A DNA stretch of 64,000 bases from Streptomyces sp. ISL-10 (GTDB taxonomy: Bacteria; Actinomycetota; Actinomycetes; Streptomycetales; Streptomycetaceae), in assembly GCF_018614575.1 (NCBI RefSeq), contig NZ_JAGGOJ010000013.1, positions 1 through 64,000 of the forward strand. The letters are read 5' to 3'. The notes below the pieces were generated by a model that was given only the letters and a program-made list of their open reading frames with translations, had not been told where the DNA came from and made no database searches. This document shows positions 16,118-25,600 of this stretch, piece by piece. The translations under genes were made by a program, and so were the position numbers. How positions within the stretch are numbered: the stretch's first letter is position 1; every line of letters begins with the position of its first letter.

Positions 16118-18937
16118 GTGTCCGTCTTCAACAAGCTCATGCGTGCAGGCGAAGGCAAGATCCTGCGCAAACTGCACCGCATCGCGGACCAGGTCAACTC
16201 CATCGAAGAGGACTTCGTCAACCTCTCCGACGCCGAGTTGCGGGCGCTCACCGAGGAGTACAAGGAGCGCCACGCCGACGGTGAGAGCCTGGACGACCTG
16301 CTTCCCGAGGCGTTCGCCACCGTCCGCGAGGCCGCGAAGCGCGTTCTCGGCCAGCGCCATTACGACGTGCAGCTGATGGGCGGCGCCGCCCTTCACCTCG
16401 GATACGTCGCCGAGATGAAGACCGGTGAGGGCAAGACCCTCGTCGGCACCCTGCCCGCGTATCTGAACGCGCTGTCCGGCAAGGGCGTGCACCTGATCAC
16501 GGTCAACGACTACCTCGCCGAGCGCGACTCGGAGCTGATGGGCCGGGTGCACAAGTTCCTCGGCCTGACCGTCGGCTGCATCCTGGCGAACATGACGCCC
16601 GCCCAGCGCCGCGAGCAGTACAACTGCGACATCACGTACGGCACGAACAACGAGTTCGGTTTCGACTATCTGCGCGACAACATGGCGTGGTCCAAGGACG
16701 AGCTGGTTCAGCGCGGCCACAACTTCGCCTGTGTCGACGAGGTCGACTCGATCCTCGTCGACGAGGCGCGCACGCCGCTGATCATCTCCGGTCCCGCCGA
16801 CCAGGCCACCAAGTGGTACGGGGACTTCGCCAAGCTTGTGACCCGTCTCACCAAGGGCGAGGCGGGCAACCCGCTCAAGGGCATCGAGGAGACCGGCGAC
16901 TACGAGGTCGACGAGAAGAAGCGCACCGTCGCCATCCACGAGGCGGGTGTCGCCAAGGTCGAGGACTGGCTGGGCATCGACAACCTCTACGAGTCGGTCA
17001 ACACACCCCTCGTCGGCTACCTGAACAACGCCATCAAGGCCAAGGAGCTGTTCAAGAAGGACAAGGACTACGTCGTCATCGACGGCGAAGTCATGATCGT
17101 CGACGAGCACACCGGCCGTATCCTCGCCGGCCGCCGCTACAACGAGGGCATGCACCAGGCGATCGAGGCGAAGGAAGGGGTGGACATCAAGGACGAGAAC
17201 CAGACGCTCGCCACGATCACCCTGCAGAACTTCTTCCGCCTCTACGACAAGCTCTCCGGCATGACCGGCACGGCCATGACCGAGGCCGCCGAGTTCCACC
17301 AGATCTACAAGCTCGGCGTCGTGCCGATCCCGACCAACAAGCCGATGGTCCGCATGGACCAGTCGGACCTGATCTACCGGACAGAGGTCGCCAAGTTCGC
17401 GGCCGTCGTGGACGACATCGCGGAGAAGCACGAGAAGGGGCAGCCGATCCTCGTCGGCACCACCTCGGTCGAGAAGTCCGAGTACCTCTCGCAGCAGCTG
17501 AACAAGCGCGGCATCCAGCACGAGGTGCTCAACGCCAAGCAGCACGACCGTGAGGCGACGATCGTCGCCCAGGCCGGCCGCCGCGGCGCGGTCACCGTCG
17601 CCACGAACATGGCCGGCCGCGGTACGGACATCAAGCTCGGCGGCAACCCCGACGACCTCGCGGAGGCGGAGCTGCGCCAGCGCGGTCTCGACCCGGTCGA
17701 GCACGTCGAGGAGTGGGCGGCGGCGCTGCCCGCCGCGCTGGAGCGCGCCGAGGCGGCCGTGAAGGCGGAGCACGACGAGGTCACGGAGCTCGGCGGGCTG
17801 TATGTGCTGGGCACCGAGCGGCACGAGTCGCGCCGTATCGACAACCAGCTGCGCGGTCGTTCCGGTCGTCAGGGCGACCCGGGCGAGTCCCGCTTCTACC
17901 TGTCGCTGGGCGACGACCTGATGCGTCTGTTCAAGGCCCAGATGGTCGAGCGCGTCATGGCGATGGCGAACGTCCCCGACGACGTCCCGATCGAGAACAA
18001 GATGGTGACCCGGGCGATCGCCTCCGCGCAGTCCCAGGTGGAGCAGCAGAACTTCGAGACGCGTAAGAACGTCCTCAAGTACGACGAGGTGCTCAACCGC
18101 CAGCGCGAGGTCATCTACGGCGAGCGCCGGCGCGTCCTGGAGGGCGAGGACCTGCACGAGCAGGTGCGCCACTTCATGGACGACACCATCGACGCCTACA
18201 TCCAGGCCGAGACCGTCGAGGGCTTTGCCGAGGAGTGGGACCTCGACCGGCTGTGGGGCGCGTTCAAGCAGCTCTACCCCGTGAAGATCACGGTCGAGGA
18301 GCTGGAGGACGCGGCGGGCGACCGGGCCGGTATCACCGCCGAGTTCATCGCCGAGTCGATCAAGGAAGACATCCACGCGCAGTACGACGAGCGCGAGAAG
18401 CAGCTCGGCTCGGAGATCATGCGTGAGCTGGAGCGGCGCGTCGTGCTGTCCGTGCTGGACCGCAAGTGGCGCGAGCACCTCTACGAGATGGACTACCTCC
18501 AGGAGGGCATCGGCCTGCGCGCGATGGCGCAGAAGGACCCGCTGGTCGAGTACCAGCGCGAGGGCTTCGACATGTTCACCGCCATGATGGAGGGCATCAA
18601 GGAGGAGTCCGTCGGCTACCTGTTCAACCTGGAGGTCCAGGTCGAGCAGCAGGTCGAGGAGGTCCCGGTGCAGGACGCCGCGGAGAAGCCCTCGCTGGCA
18701 AAGGAGGAGGCGATCCCGGCGGGCGCCGGGCGCCCGGAGATCCGCGCGAAGGGCCTGGAGGCCCCGCAGCGTCCGGACCGGCTGCACTTCTCGGCGCCCA
18801 CGGTGGACGGCGAGGGCGGCATCGTCGAGGGCGACTTCGAGAACGACGGCGGACAGGCGCGGTCGGAGACGGACGGCATGACGCGCGCGGAGCGGCGCAA
18901 GGCGGCGAAGAGCGGCGGTCGCCGCCGCAAGAAGTAA
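16118..18937 (+). CDS. secA: Preprotein translocase ATPase SecA
   Basis: 939 residues. GTG start at 16118 preceded by AAGGAG. SecA powers post-translational export through SecYEG. Visible motifs: Walker A TGEGKT at 102-107, DEVDSILVDEAR (DEAD motor 1), PPXD insertion, the second motor region with GRSGRQGDPGESRFYLS, and the scaffold helix ending in QYDEREKQ. The C-terminus is Lys/Arg-rich (ERRKAAKSGGRRRKK) and lacks the zinc-binding SecB/lipid tail, as is normal in Actinobacteria. Monocistronic, with its own terminator 10 bp after the stop. Confidence 0.98.
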   Translation: MSVFNKLMRAGEGKILRKLHRIADQVNSIEEDFVNLSDAELRALTEEYKERHADGESLDDLLPEAFATVREAAKRVLGQRHYDVQLMGGAALHLGYVAEMKTGEGKTLVGTLPAYLNALSGKGVHLITVNDYLAERDSELMGRVHKFLGLTVGCILANMTPAQRREQYNCDITYGTNNEFGFDYLRDNMAWSKDELVQRGHNFACVDEVDSILVDEARTPLIISGPADQATKWYGDFAKLVTRLTKGEAGNPLKGIEETGDYEVDEKKRTVAIHEAGVAKVEDWLGIDNLYESVNTPLVGYLNNAIKAKELFKKDKDYVVIDGEVMIVDEHTGRILAGRRYNEGMHQAIEAKEGVDIKDENQTLATITLQNFFRLYDKLSGMTGTAMTEAAEFHQIYKLGVVPIPTNKPMVRMDQSDLIYRTEVAKFAAVVDDIAEKHEKGQPILVGTTSVEKSEYLSQQLNKRGIQHEVLNAKQHDREATIVAQAGRRGAVTVATNMAGRGTDIKLGGNPDDLAEAELRQRGLDPVEHVEEWAAALPAALERAEAAVKAEHDEVTELGGLYVLGTERHESRRIDNQLRGRSGRQGDPGESRFYLSLGDDLMRLFKAQMVERVMAMANVPDDVPIENKMVTRAIASAQSQVEQQNFETRKNVLKYDEVLNRQREVIYGERRRVLEGEDLHEQVRHFMDDTIDAYIQAETVEGFAEEWDLDRLWGAFKQLYPVKITVEELEDAAGDRAGITAEFIAESIKEDIHAQYDEREKQLGSEIMRELERRVVLSVLDRKWREHLYEMDYLQEGIGLRAMAQKDPLVEYQREGFDMFTAMMEGIKEESVGYLFNLEVQVEQQVEEVPVQDAAEKPSLAKEEAIPAGAGRPEIRAKGLEAPQRPDRLHFSAPTVDGEGGIVEGDFENDGGQARSETDGMTRAERRKAAKSGGRRRKK

Positions 18938-18947
18938 GGGCATGGGA

Positions 18948-18999
18948 CAACGCGGCCGGGGCCGGACACCGAGGGTGGTGTCCGGCCCCGGCCGCGTTG
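18948..18999 (+). terminator. Strong terminator after secA
   Basis: A perfect 23-bp inverted repeat (arms 18948-18970 and 18977-18999, 6-nt loop GAGGGT) starts 11 bp past the secA stop. The stem begins CAACGCGG. No U tract; the very long stem suggests efficient termination from either side. Confidence 0.9.
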
Positions 19000-19749
19000 C
19001 CGTGCGCGTGGGGGCCGGTGGGCCTTCGGGGCCGTGCATGGGCGGCAATGGACGCCCTGGCCCGGTGGTGGCACGCCCTCCGCCTGGCCAGGGCGCACCC
19101 TGCGGAGCGCGGTGTCTGCCGTGCGGGCGTCCCTGGCCGGGGCGCGCCCGCGCGTGGTGTCACCTGAAGCCGCCAGAGGGGGGGTGGGACGCCTCGTTGG
19201 CCCACACAAGTCTGGCGGGCTTCCAGGGCGGGTACGGGGCCTCCGCAGGAGCTGTGGAGCCATGGGCGGGCTTCCTGCCCTCCTGCGTGCCGTCGCCGGC
19301 GACATGGCGTTCAGCCGGCCGCCTCCCGCTCAGCCGCTCAGCCGCTCAGGGTGCGAGCGTCCACGCTCGTTCCTGCGGCCTGTGCCGACCGCCAGGCGGC
19401 ACGCGCCTTCCGGGCTTCATCCCATGAGGCTGGGAGCCCCCGTGCCGCGAGGCCGGTCTGATTTCCGCGCGGGCGTGGCCTGTCTGGCTGAGCGTGCTTG
19501 GCAGGCCCCGATGCTCGGCAGAACCTGCGGGATGGCGTCCAGCGGCCCCGTACCGGGCCGGCACGCGGCCAGCGCCAGCCCTGCAGCCCCGCCGTACAGC
19601 GGTGCCCGCACCGGCCCACGAGCCACCCAACACCGCAGTGCAGCCCCGATGCGGCAGCCTTGTGGCGCGGGACGGCGGGCGCGTGCCTGATGGCCCTGCC
19701 CCCGCATGCGGACCCCGCCGAGGTGGTGCCCGTGCTCGCCACCTCCGGC
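19000..19749. other. 750-bp region without a supported gene
   Basis: Lies between the secA terminator and the end of the minus-strand Rv3235-family gene. Open frames exist on both strands but none shows domain similarity, a ribosome-binding site or consistent codon bias. A short 8-bp repeat (CGCTCAGC-like, three copies) lies near 19328-19350. It may be a decayed gene or an expanded intergenic region. Confidence 0.5.
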
Positions 19750-20181
19750 TCATGCGCCGCTGTCCACCGGGTTGCGCTCGCCGCCCAGTTCCACCGCCGC
19801 GCAGCGCCAGCGGTGGTCGGAGCCCTGTTCGAGGCGGAACGCCATCGCGCTGACCCGGTCGCCCGAGCCGATGCGGGCGAACGCCTCGATCACGCCCGGG
19901 CCCGGGTGGAACTCGCCGCAGTGGCGGACGACCGGCATCACCCGGTCCGCCGGGCGCAGCGGTGCTCCAGGGGCCAGCCGGATCAGTTGTTCGTACGCTT
20001 CGCCGATCGTGTGCCCGAGCATCCAGTGCACCGGGCGCTGGCCGCTCAGCACCGCGAGGAGGCGGTCGGCGAACCAGTAGTGCGGTTTGTGCTGCCTGCC
20101 CCGTGCGCGGGCCAGTGCCGTGGCCGCCGCCGCGGCGGGCCTTCGCTGGTCGCGTCGGCCTGCGGGCCGGGTCCTGTCCAT
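19750..20181 (-). CDS. Rv3235-family protein (DUF6459-like)
   Basis: 143 residues. The core HWMLGHTIGEAYEQLIRLAPG and the C-terminal phrase RVSAMAFRLEQGSDHRWRCAAVELG match the Rv3235 family, found near secA in mycobacteria and streptomycetes. The Arg/Ala-rich N-terminus is low-complexity, so the true start could be slightly different. Function unknown. Its conserved link to secA hints at an envelope- or export-related role, but this is inference. No signal peptide is seen. Confidence 0.75.
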   Translation of the reverse strand: MDRTRPAGRRDQRRPAAAAATALARARGRQHKPHYWFADRLLAVLSGQRPVHWMLGHTIGEAYEQLIRLAPGAPLRPADRVMPVVRHCGEFHPGPGVIEAFARIGSGDRVSAMAFRLEQGSDHRWRCAAVELGGERNPVDSGA

Positions 20182-20459
20182 GCAGATCGCCCCCGATGTG
20201 CCTGTCCCGGCTCCGTACCGGGAAGTAGCTTCGACGGGGAACTTCTACGGCGCGGGTCCACCGGCTGCAACAGCCCCAGTCGTCCGCGGACGCCCCGGCG
20301 GGAATCACCTATCCGGGTGACCCGGCCCTGGCCGCGACTGGGTGCACAAGGCCTCCGCGGGGACCGAAGTGGACGGTCCGAGAGGGGGCAGGCGCACGCT
20401 CGAAGGGGTACGCCGCACGTATCCTGAGGGCGCATTTCCGACTACGAAAGCGGCCAGCC

Positions 20460-20966
20460 ATGCGCGTCTACGTCCCCCTGACCCTTCCCGGTCTCGCAGA
20501 GGCGCACAGGACAGGTCAGCTGGGTCCCGGCCCGCTGTCCGCGTACGCCGTCACCCCGGGACTGCGCGAGTGGTACGTCTCGGACGACATCGAGGAGCTG
20601 GAGTACGCCGCGCTCAGCCGCGCCGCCGCCGCATCTCTGCGCCTGCTGGCAGGCGCTCCGTCCGCGGCCCGGCGCCGGGTCGTCGTCGCCGTCGACGTAC
20701 GGGACCAGGACGCGGTGGCCGACCCCGACAGCGTGCTCGACGCGAGCGCGCTCGGTGAGGTCCGCATCGGCGCCGCGGTGCCGATGTCCAAGGCCGCGGC
20801 CGTCCATGTCGACGCCGACGACGCAGTGGCGGACGTGACCGCGGCGGTGGACGCGCTCGGGGCCGCCGATCACGGCGACGACGACGCCCGCTTCACGGTC
20901 GACGGCGCCGAGGACCACGAGCTGCTCTGGTACGGAGTGCAGGAGATCCCGAACATCGTCGGCTGA
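20460..20966 (+). CDS. DUF6912 family protein
   Basis: 168 residues starting MRVYVPLTLPGLA and ending VQEIPNIVG, both typical of this small actinobacterial family. Rich in Ala, Asp and Val, soluble, with no signal peptide or membrane segment. Function unknown. A TATCCT -10-like element lies about 40 bp upstream, but no convincing -35 was found. It is followed 57 bp later by the HAD gene on the same strand. Confidence 0.8.
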   Translation: MRVYVPLTLPGLAEAHRTGQLGPGPLSAYAVTPGLREWYVSDDIEELEYAALSRAAAASLRLLAGAPSAARRRVVVAVDVRDQDAVADPDSVLDASALGEVRIGAAVPMSKAAAVHVDADDAVADVTAAVDALGAADHGDDDARFTVDGAEDHELLWYGVQEIPNIVG

Positions 20967-21023
20967 GCACACGGGGCAGGGGCCGGGCAGCGTTGTCCTA
21001 CCCGGCCGGTACCGTTTGTCGGC

Positions 21024-21701
21024 ATGGGGATCTCGGGGAACCACAGCGCCCACCTGGTGTGGGACTGGAATGGCACACTGCTCGACGACATCGGCGCCGT
21101 CATCGACGCGACCAATGCCGCCTTCGCGGAGATCGGCCTCGAGCAGATCACGCTCGAGCGCTACCGCGAGCTGTACTGCGTGCCGGTCCCGCGCTTCTAC
21201 GAGCGGCTGATGGGCCGGCTGCCCACGGACGACGAGTGGCTCGTCATGGACGCCGCCTTCCACAAGCACTACTGGGCGAGGGCCGACGCGTGCAGCCTCG
21301 CGGCGGGCGCGGCCGAGCTGCTCGTACGGCGGCAGGAGTCCGGGCTGACGCAGTCGTTGCTGTCGCTGGCACCCCATGAGCATCTGATACCGATCGTGCG
21401 ACGGCACGGCATCGAGGAGCGGTTCGTCCGGGTGGACGGGCGGCTCGGCGCCTCGGCCACGGGCAAGGCGGAGCACATGGTGCGCCACCTGTCCGCGCTG
21501 GAGGGCGTTGCGCCCGACCGGGTCGTGGTCATCGGTGACGCGGCGGACGACGCCGTGGCGGCCGGCCACGTCGGGGCGAAGGCCGTGCTGTACACCGGCG
21601 GATCGCACAGCAGGGGGAGTCTGGAGAAGGCGGGGGCGCCGGTGGTGGACTCACTGGAGGAGGCCGTGGCCGTGGCGGAGGAGCTCGTCTCGGCGGCATA
21701 G
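21024..21701 (+). CDS. HAD-superfamily hydrolase (phosphoglycolate-phosphatase-like)
   Basis: 225 residues. Motif I reads D14-W-N16-G-T, motif II is around SLAPHEH, and motif IV is VVVIGDAADDAVAAG (about 173-187), with a helical cap between motifs I and II (FYERLMGRLP). The second acidic residue of the usual DxD is Asn, which in this subgroup is common but removes the standard general acid. Substrate unknown, probably a small phosphorylated metabolite. It ends against a 20-bp palindrome shared with the convergent PfpI gene. Confidence 0.85.
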   Translation: MGISGNHSAHLVWDWNGTLLDDIGAVIDATNAAFAEIGLEQITLERYRELYCVPVPRFYERLMGRLPTDDEWLVMDAAFHKHYWARADACSLAAGAAELLVRRQESGLTQSLLSLAPHEHLIPIVRRHGIEERFVRVDGRLGASATGKAEHMVRHLSALEGVAPDRVVVIGDAADDAVAAGHVGAKAVLYTGGSHSRGSLEKAGAPVVDSLEEAVAVAEELVSAA

Positions 21702-21721
21702 CCGCCCGGCCGGCCGGGCGG
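21702..21721. terminator. 20-bp palindrome between convergent genes
   Basis: CCGCCCGGCC followed directly by GGCCGGGCGG forms a perfect palindrome just past the HAD stop, 28 bp from the end of the PfpI gene. Likely a bidirectional terminator. Confidence 0.6.
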
Positions 21722-21749
21722 CGGGCCGGGCAGCCTTCAGGGGCTCCGG

Positions 21750-22322
21750 TCAGTCCCGGACCAGGGGCGCCTTCTCGCGCAGCACCTTGAGGAAGGCGCG
21801 CATCCACGCCGCGTGGTCCGGCCAGGCCCGCGAGGAGACGAGGGTGCCGTCGACGACGGCCTCCGCGTCCTTGAACGACGCTCCGGCCGCCTGCATGTCC
21901 AGCTCCAGAGCCGGGTAGGCGGTCACCCGGCGGCCCTCCAGGCCGCCGATCGCCGCCGTGAGCAAGGGGCCGTGACAGATCTGCGCCACGGGCTTGTCCG
22001 CGTCGAAGAAGGCCTTGAGAATCTTGCGCAGCTCGGCATCGTTGCGCAGATACTCCGGGGCGCGCCCGCCGGGGACGACGACGGCGGCGTACGCCCCGGC
22101 GTCCACCTCGGAGAAGGCCAGGTCGGCGGGCCAGGTGTAGCCCGGCTTCTCGGTGTACGTGTCGAAGCCCGGCTCGAAGTCGTGCACGACGAACTGGAGC
22201 TTTTTCCGGGTGGGTGCCGCGATGTGCACCTCGTACCCTTCCTCCAGCAGCCGCTGGTAGGGATAGAGGACTTCCAGCGATTCGGCGGCGTCCCCGGTGA
22301 CGATGAGGATCTTCGTGGTCAT
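21750..22322 (-). CDS. DJ-1/PfpI family protein
   Basis: 190 residues, the standard length. The nucleophile elbow AQICHGP holds C116 followed by H117, and the acidic partner lies in AESLEVL (about 13-19). Members are cysteine hydrolases, glyoxalase III-type deglycases or chaperones; which applies here is not decidable. No membrane segment. It is transcribed away from gdh, sharing the 367-bp spacer. Confidence 0.9.
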   Translation of the reverse strand: MTTKILIVTGDAAESLEVLYPYQRLLEEGYEVHIAAPTRKKLQFVVHDFEPGFDTYTEKPGYTWPADLAFSEVDAGAYAAVVVPGGRAPEYLRNDAELRKILKAFFDADKPVAQICHGPLLTAAIGGLEGRRVTAYPALELDMQAAGASFKDAEAVVDGTLVSSRAWPDHAAWMRAFLKVLREKAPLVRD

Positions 22323-22689
22323 GGCTGCTCCCGGTGAGTGGTTGCCAGAAGGGCCTGTGTCGCTGTCCAGAGTGTCAAACTTCGGGGCACTCTTTTGTAC
22401 ACATACGGCTCATGACGGTTCGGGGGTCAGGGGCGATAGCCTGGGGGCGTGATCAGCGCGATACGCCGTGGGGGCAGCGAAGCCCCCGGCCTGCGCCCGG
22501 AGCGCCACAGCGCCCGGGCGATACCTGATCTTCTCTGTCCGGCCTTCCCGCCCTATTCGGCTGATAACGGACCGGACTTCTCTCATCGCGTCATAACGTC
22601 GACTGCGACCGGACACCCCGCGTCGTGGCGTTGCGTCGCGGCATCTTTCACCTACGTCACGCAACGGCGCGCGACAGGAGCCAGAGGAC
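22323..22689. other. Divergent promoter region, pfpI / gdh
   Basis: 367 bp between two divergent starts. It contains a small inverted repeat (AGAGTG at 22369-22374, CACTCT at 22388-22393, followed by TTT) and several AT-richer patches near 22560-22600, but no promoter that I can place with confidence. Confidence 0.4.
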
Positions 22690-25600
22690 ATGCAGACCAA
22701 GCTGGACGAAGCCAAGGCCGAGCTGCTCGCACGGGCCGCCCGGGTAGCTGAGAACAGCCCGGTCGGGGGGCACCTTCCGACTGGGGACGAGCAGGGAAAG
22801 CGTCCCGACCGGGACACCCTGCTCATGTTCCTCCAGCGCTACTACCTGCACACCGCTCCGGAGGACCTGGCCGACCGTGACCCGGTCGACGTCTTCGGTG
22901 CTGCACTTTCCCACTACCGGCTCGCCGAAAACCGCCCGCAGGGCACGGCGAACGTCCGCGTGCACACCCCGACCGTGGAAGAGAACGGGTGGACATGCAG
23001 CCACTCCGTCGTCGAGGTCGTCACCGACGACATGCCCTTCCTGGTCGACTCGGTCACCAATGAGCTCTCCCGGCAGGGCCGCGGCATCCATGTCGTGATC
23101 CACCCGCAGGTCGTCGTCCGCCGCGATGTGACAGGCCGGCTCATCGAGGTGCTGCCGGCCGAGGCGAGCACCAAGGACCTGCCGCACGACGCGTTCGTCG
23201 AGTCCTGGATCCACGTCGAGATGGACCGCGAGACCGACCGCGCCGACCTCAAGCAGATCACCGCCGACCTGCTGCGTGTCCTGTCCGACGTCCGCGAGGC
23301 GGTCGAGGACTGGGAGAAGATGCGCGACAGCGCGCTGCGCATCGCCGACGAGCTCCCGAACGAGCCCACCGCCGACGACCTGCGCGAGCAGGAGGTCGAG
23401 GAGGCCCGTGAGCTGCTGCGCTGGCTCGCGGCCGACCACTTCACGTTCCTCGGCTACCGCGAGTACGAGCTCGTCAACGGCGACGCGCTCGCCGCCGTCC
23501 CCGGCACCGGCCTCGGCATACTGCGCTCCGACCCGCACCACAGCGAGGACGAGGCGCACCCGGTCAGCCCGTCCTTCAGCAGGCTGCCCGCCGATGCCCG
23601 CGCCAAGGCCCGCGAGCACAAGCAGCTCGTGCTGACGAAGGCCAACAGCCGCGCCACCGTGCACCGGCCCTCCTACCTCGACTACGTCGGCGTCAAGAAG
23701 TTCGACGCCGAGGGCAACGTCGTCGGCGAGCGCCGCTTCCTCGGTCTGTTCTCCTCCGCCGCGTACACAGAGTCCGTGCGCCGCGTGCCCGTCATCCGCC
23801 GGAAGGTGGACGAGGTCCTCGAGGGCGCCGGCTTCTCGCCGAACAGCCACGACGGCCGCGACCTGCTGCAGATCCTGGAGACGTACCCGCGCGACGAGCT
23901 GTTCCAGACGCCCGTCGACCAGCTCCGGTCGATCGTCACCAGCGTGCTCTACCTCCAGGAGCGCCGCCGGCTGCGGCTGTACCTGCGCCAGGACGAGTAC
24001 GGGCGCTACTACTCCGCCCTGATCTACCTGCCGCGCGACCGCTACACCACCGGCGTCCGCCTGCGTCTGATCGACATCCTCAAGGAGGAGCTCGGCGGCA
24101 CCAGCGTCGACTTCACCGCGTGGAACACCGAATCGATCCTGTCCCGGCTCCACTTCGTCGTCCGCGTCCCGGCCGGCACCGTGCTGCCCGACCTGACCGA
24201 CGCCGACACCGAACGCATCGAGGCCCGGCTGGTCGAGGCGGCCCGCTCCTGGGCCGACGGCTTCGGCGAGGCGCTGAACGCCGAATTCGGCGAGGAACGC
24301 GCCGCCGAGCTGCTGCGCCGCTACGGGAACGCCTTCCCCGAGGGCTACAAGGCCGACCACACGCCGCGCTCCGCCGTGGCCGACCTCGTCCGCATGGAGG
24401 AGCTCACCCACTCCGACAAGGACTTCGCCCTCTCGCTGTACGAGCCGGTCGGCGCGGCCCCGGGCGAGCGCCGCTTCAAGATCTACCGGACCGGCGAGCA
24501 GGTCTCCCTGTCCGCCGTGCTGCCGGTCCTGCAGCGCCTCGGCTGCGAGGTCGTCGACGAGCGTCCGTACGAGCTGCGCTGCGCCGACCGTACGCACGCC
24601 TGGATCTACGACTTCGGTCTGCGCATGCCACGCTCCGGCGGCAACGGCGACTACCTCGCCGACGACGCCCGCGAGCGGTTCCAGGACGCCTTCGCCGCCG
24701 TGTGGACGGGCGAGGCCGAGAACGACGGCTTCAACTCGCTGGTCCTCGGCGCCGGGCTCAACTGGCGTGAGGCGATGGTGCTGCGTGCGTACGCCAAGTA
24801 CCTGCGCCAGGCCGGGTCGACGTTCAGCCAGGACTACATGGAGGACACCCTCCGCAACAACGTCCACACCACCCGGCTGCTCGTCTCCCTCTTCGAGGCC
24901 CGGATGTCGCCGGACCGCCAGCGGGCGGGCACCGAGCTGATCGACGGCCTCCTCGAGGAGGTCGACGGCGCGCTCGACCAGGTCGCCAGCCTGGACGAGG
25001 ACCGCATCCTGCGGTCGTTCCTCACCGTCATCAAGGCGACGCTGCGCACCAACTTCTTCCAGGCCGCGCAGAGCGGGAAGCAGCACGGCTACGTGTCGAT
25101 GAAGTTCGACCCGCAGGCCATCCCCGACCTGCCGGCCCCCCGCCCCGCCTTCGAGATCTGGGTGTACTCGCCCCGCGTCGAGGGCGTGCACCTGCGCTTC
25201 GGCAAGGTCGCGCGAGGCGGTCTGCGCTGGTCCGACCGGCGTGAGGACTTCCGTACGGAGATCCTCGGCCTGGTCAAGGCGCAGATGGTCAAGAACACCG
25301 TGATCGTGCCGGTCGGCGCGAAGGGCGGCTTCGTCGCCAAGCAGCTCCCGGACCCGTCCGTGGACCGCGACGCCTGGCTCGCCGAGGGCATCGCCTGCTA
25401 CCGGACCTTCATCTCCGCGCTGCTCGACATCACCGACAACATGGTCGCGGGCGAGGTCGTCCCGCCGGCCCAGGTCGTCCGGCACGACGAGGACGACACC
25501 TACCTGGTCGTCGCCGCGGACAAGGGCACCGCGTCCTTCTCCGACATCGCCAACGAGGTGGCCGTCGCCTACAACTTCTGGCTGGGCGACGCCTTCGCCT

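Noticed and set aside
16115..19048. 977-residue open frame antisense to secA
   Set aside because: Same third-position artefact; no domain and no ribosome-binding site.
19034..19690. Plus-strand 218-residue frame after secA
   Set aside because: Low-complexity Arg/Pro/Gly composition, no domain and no ribosome-binding site.
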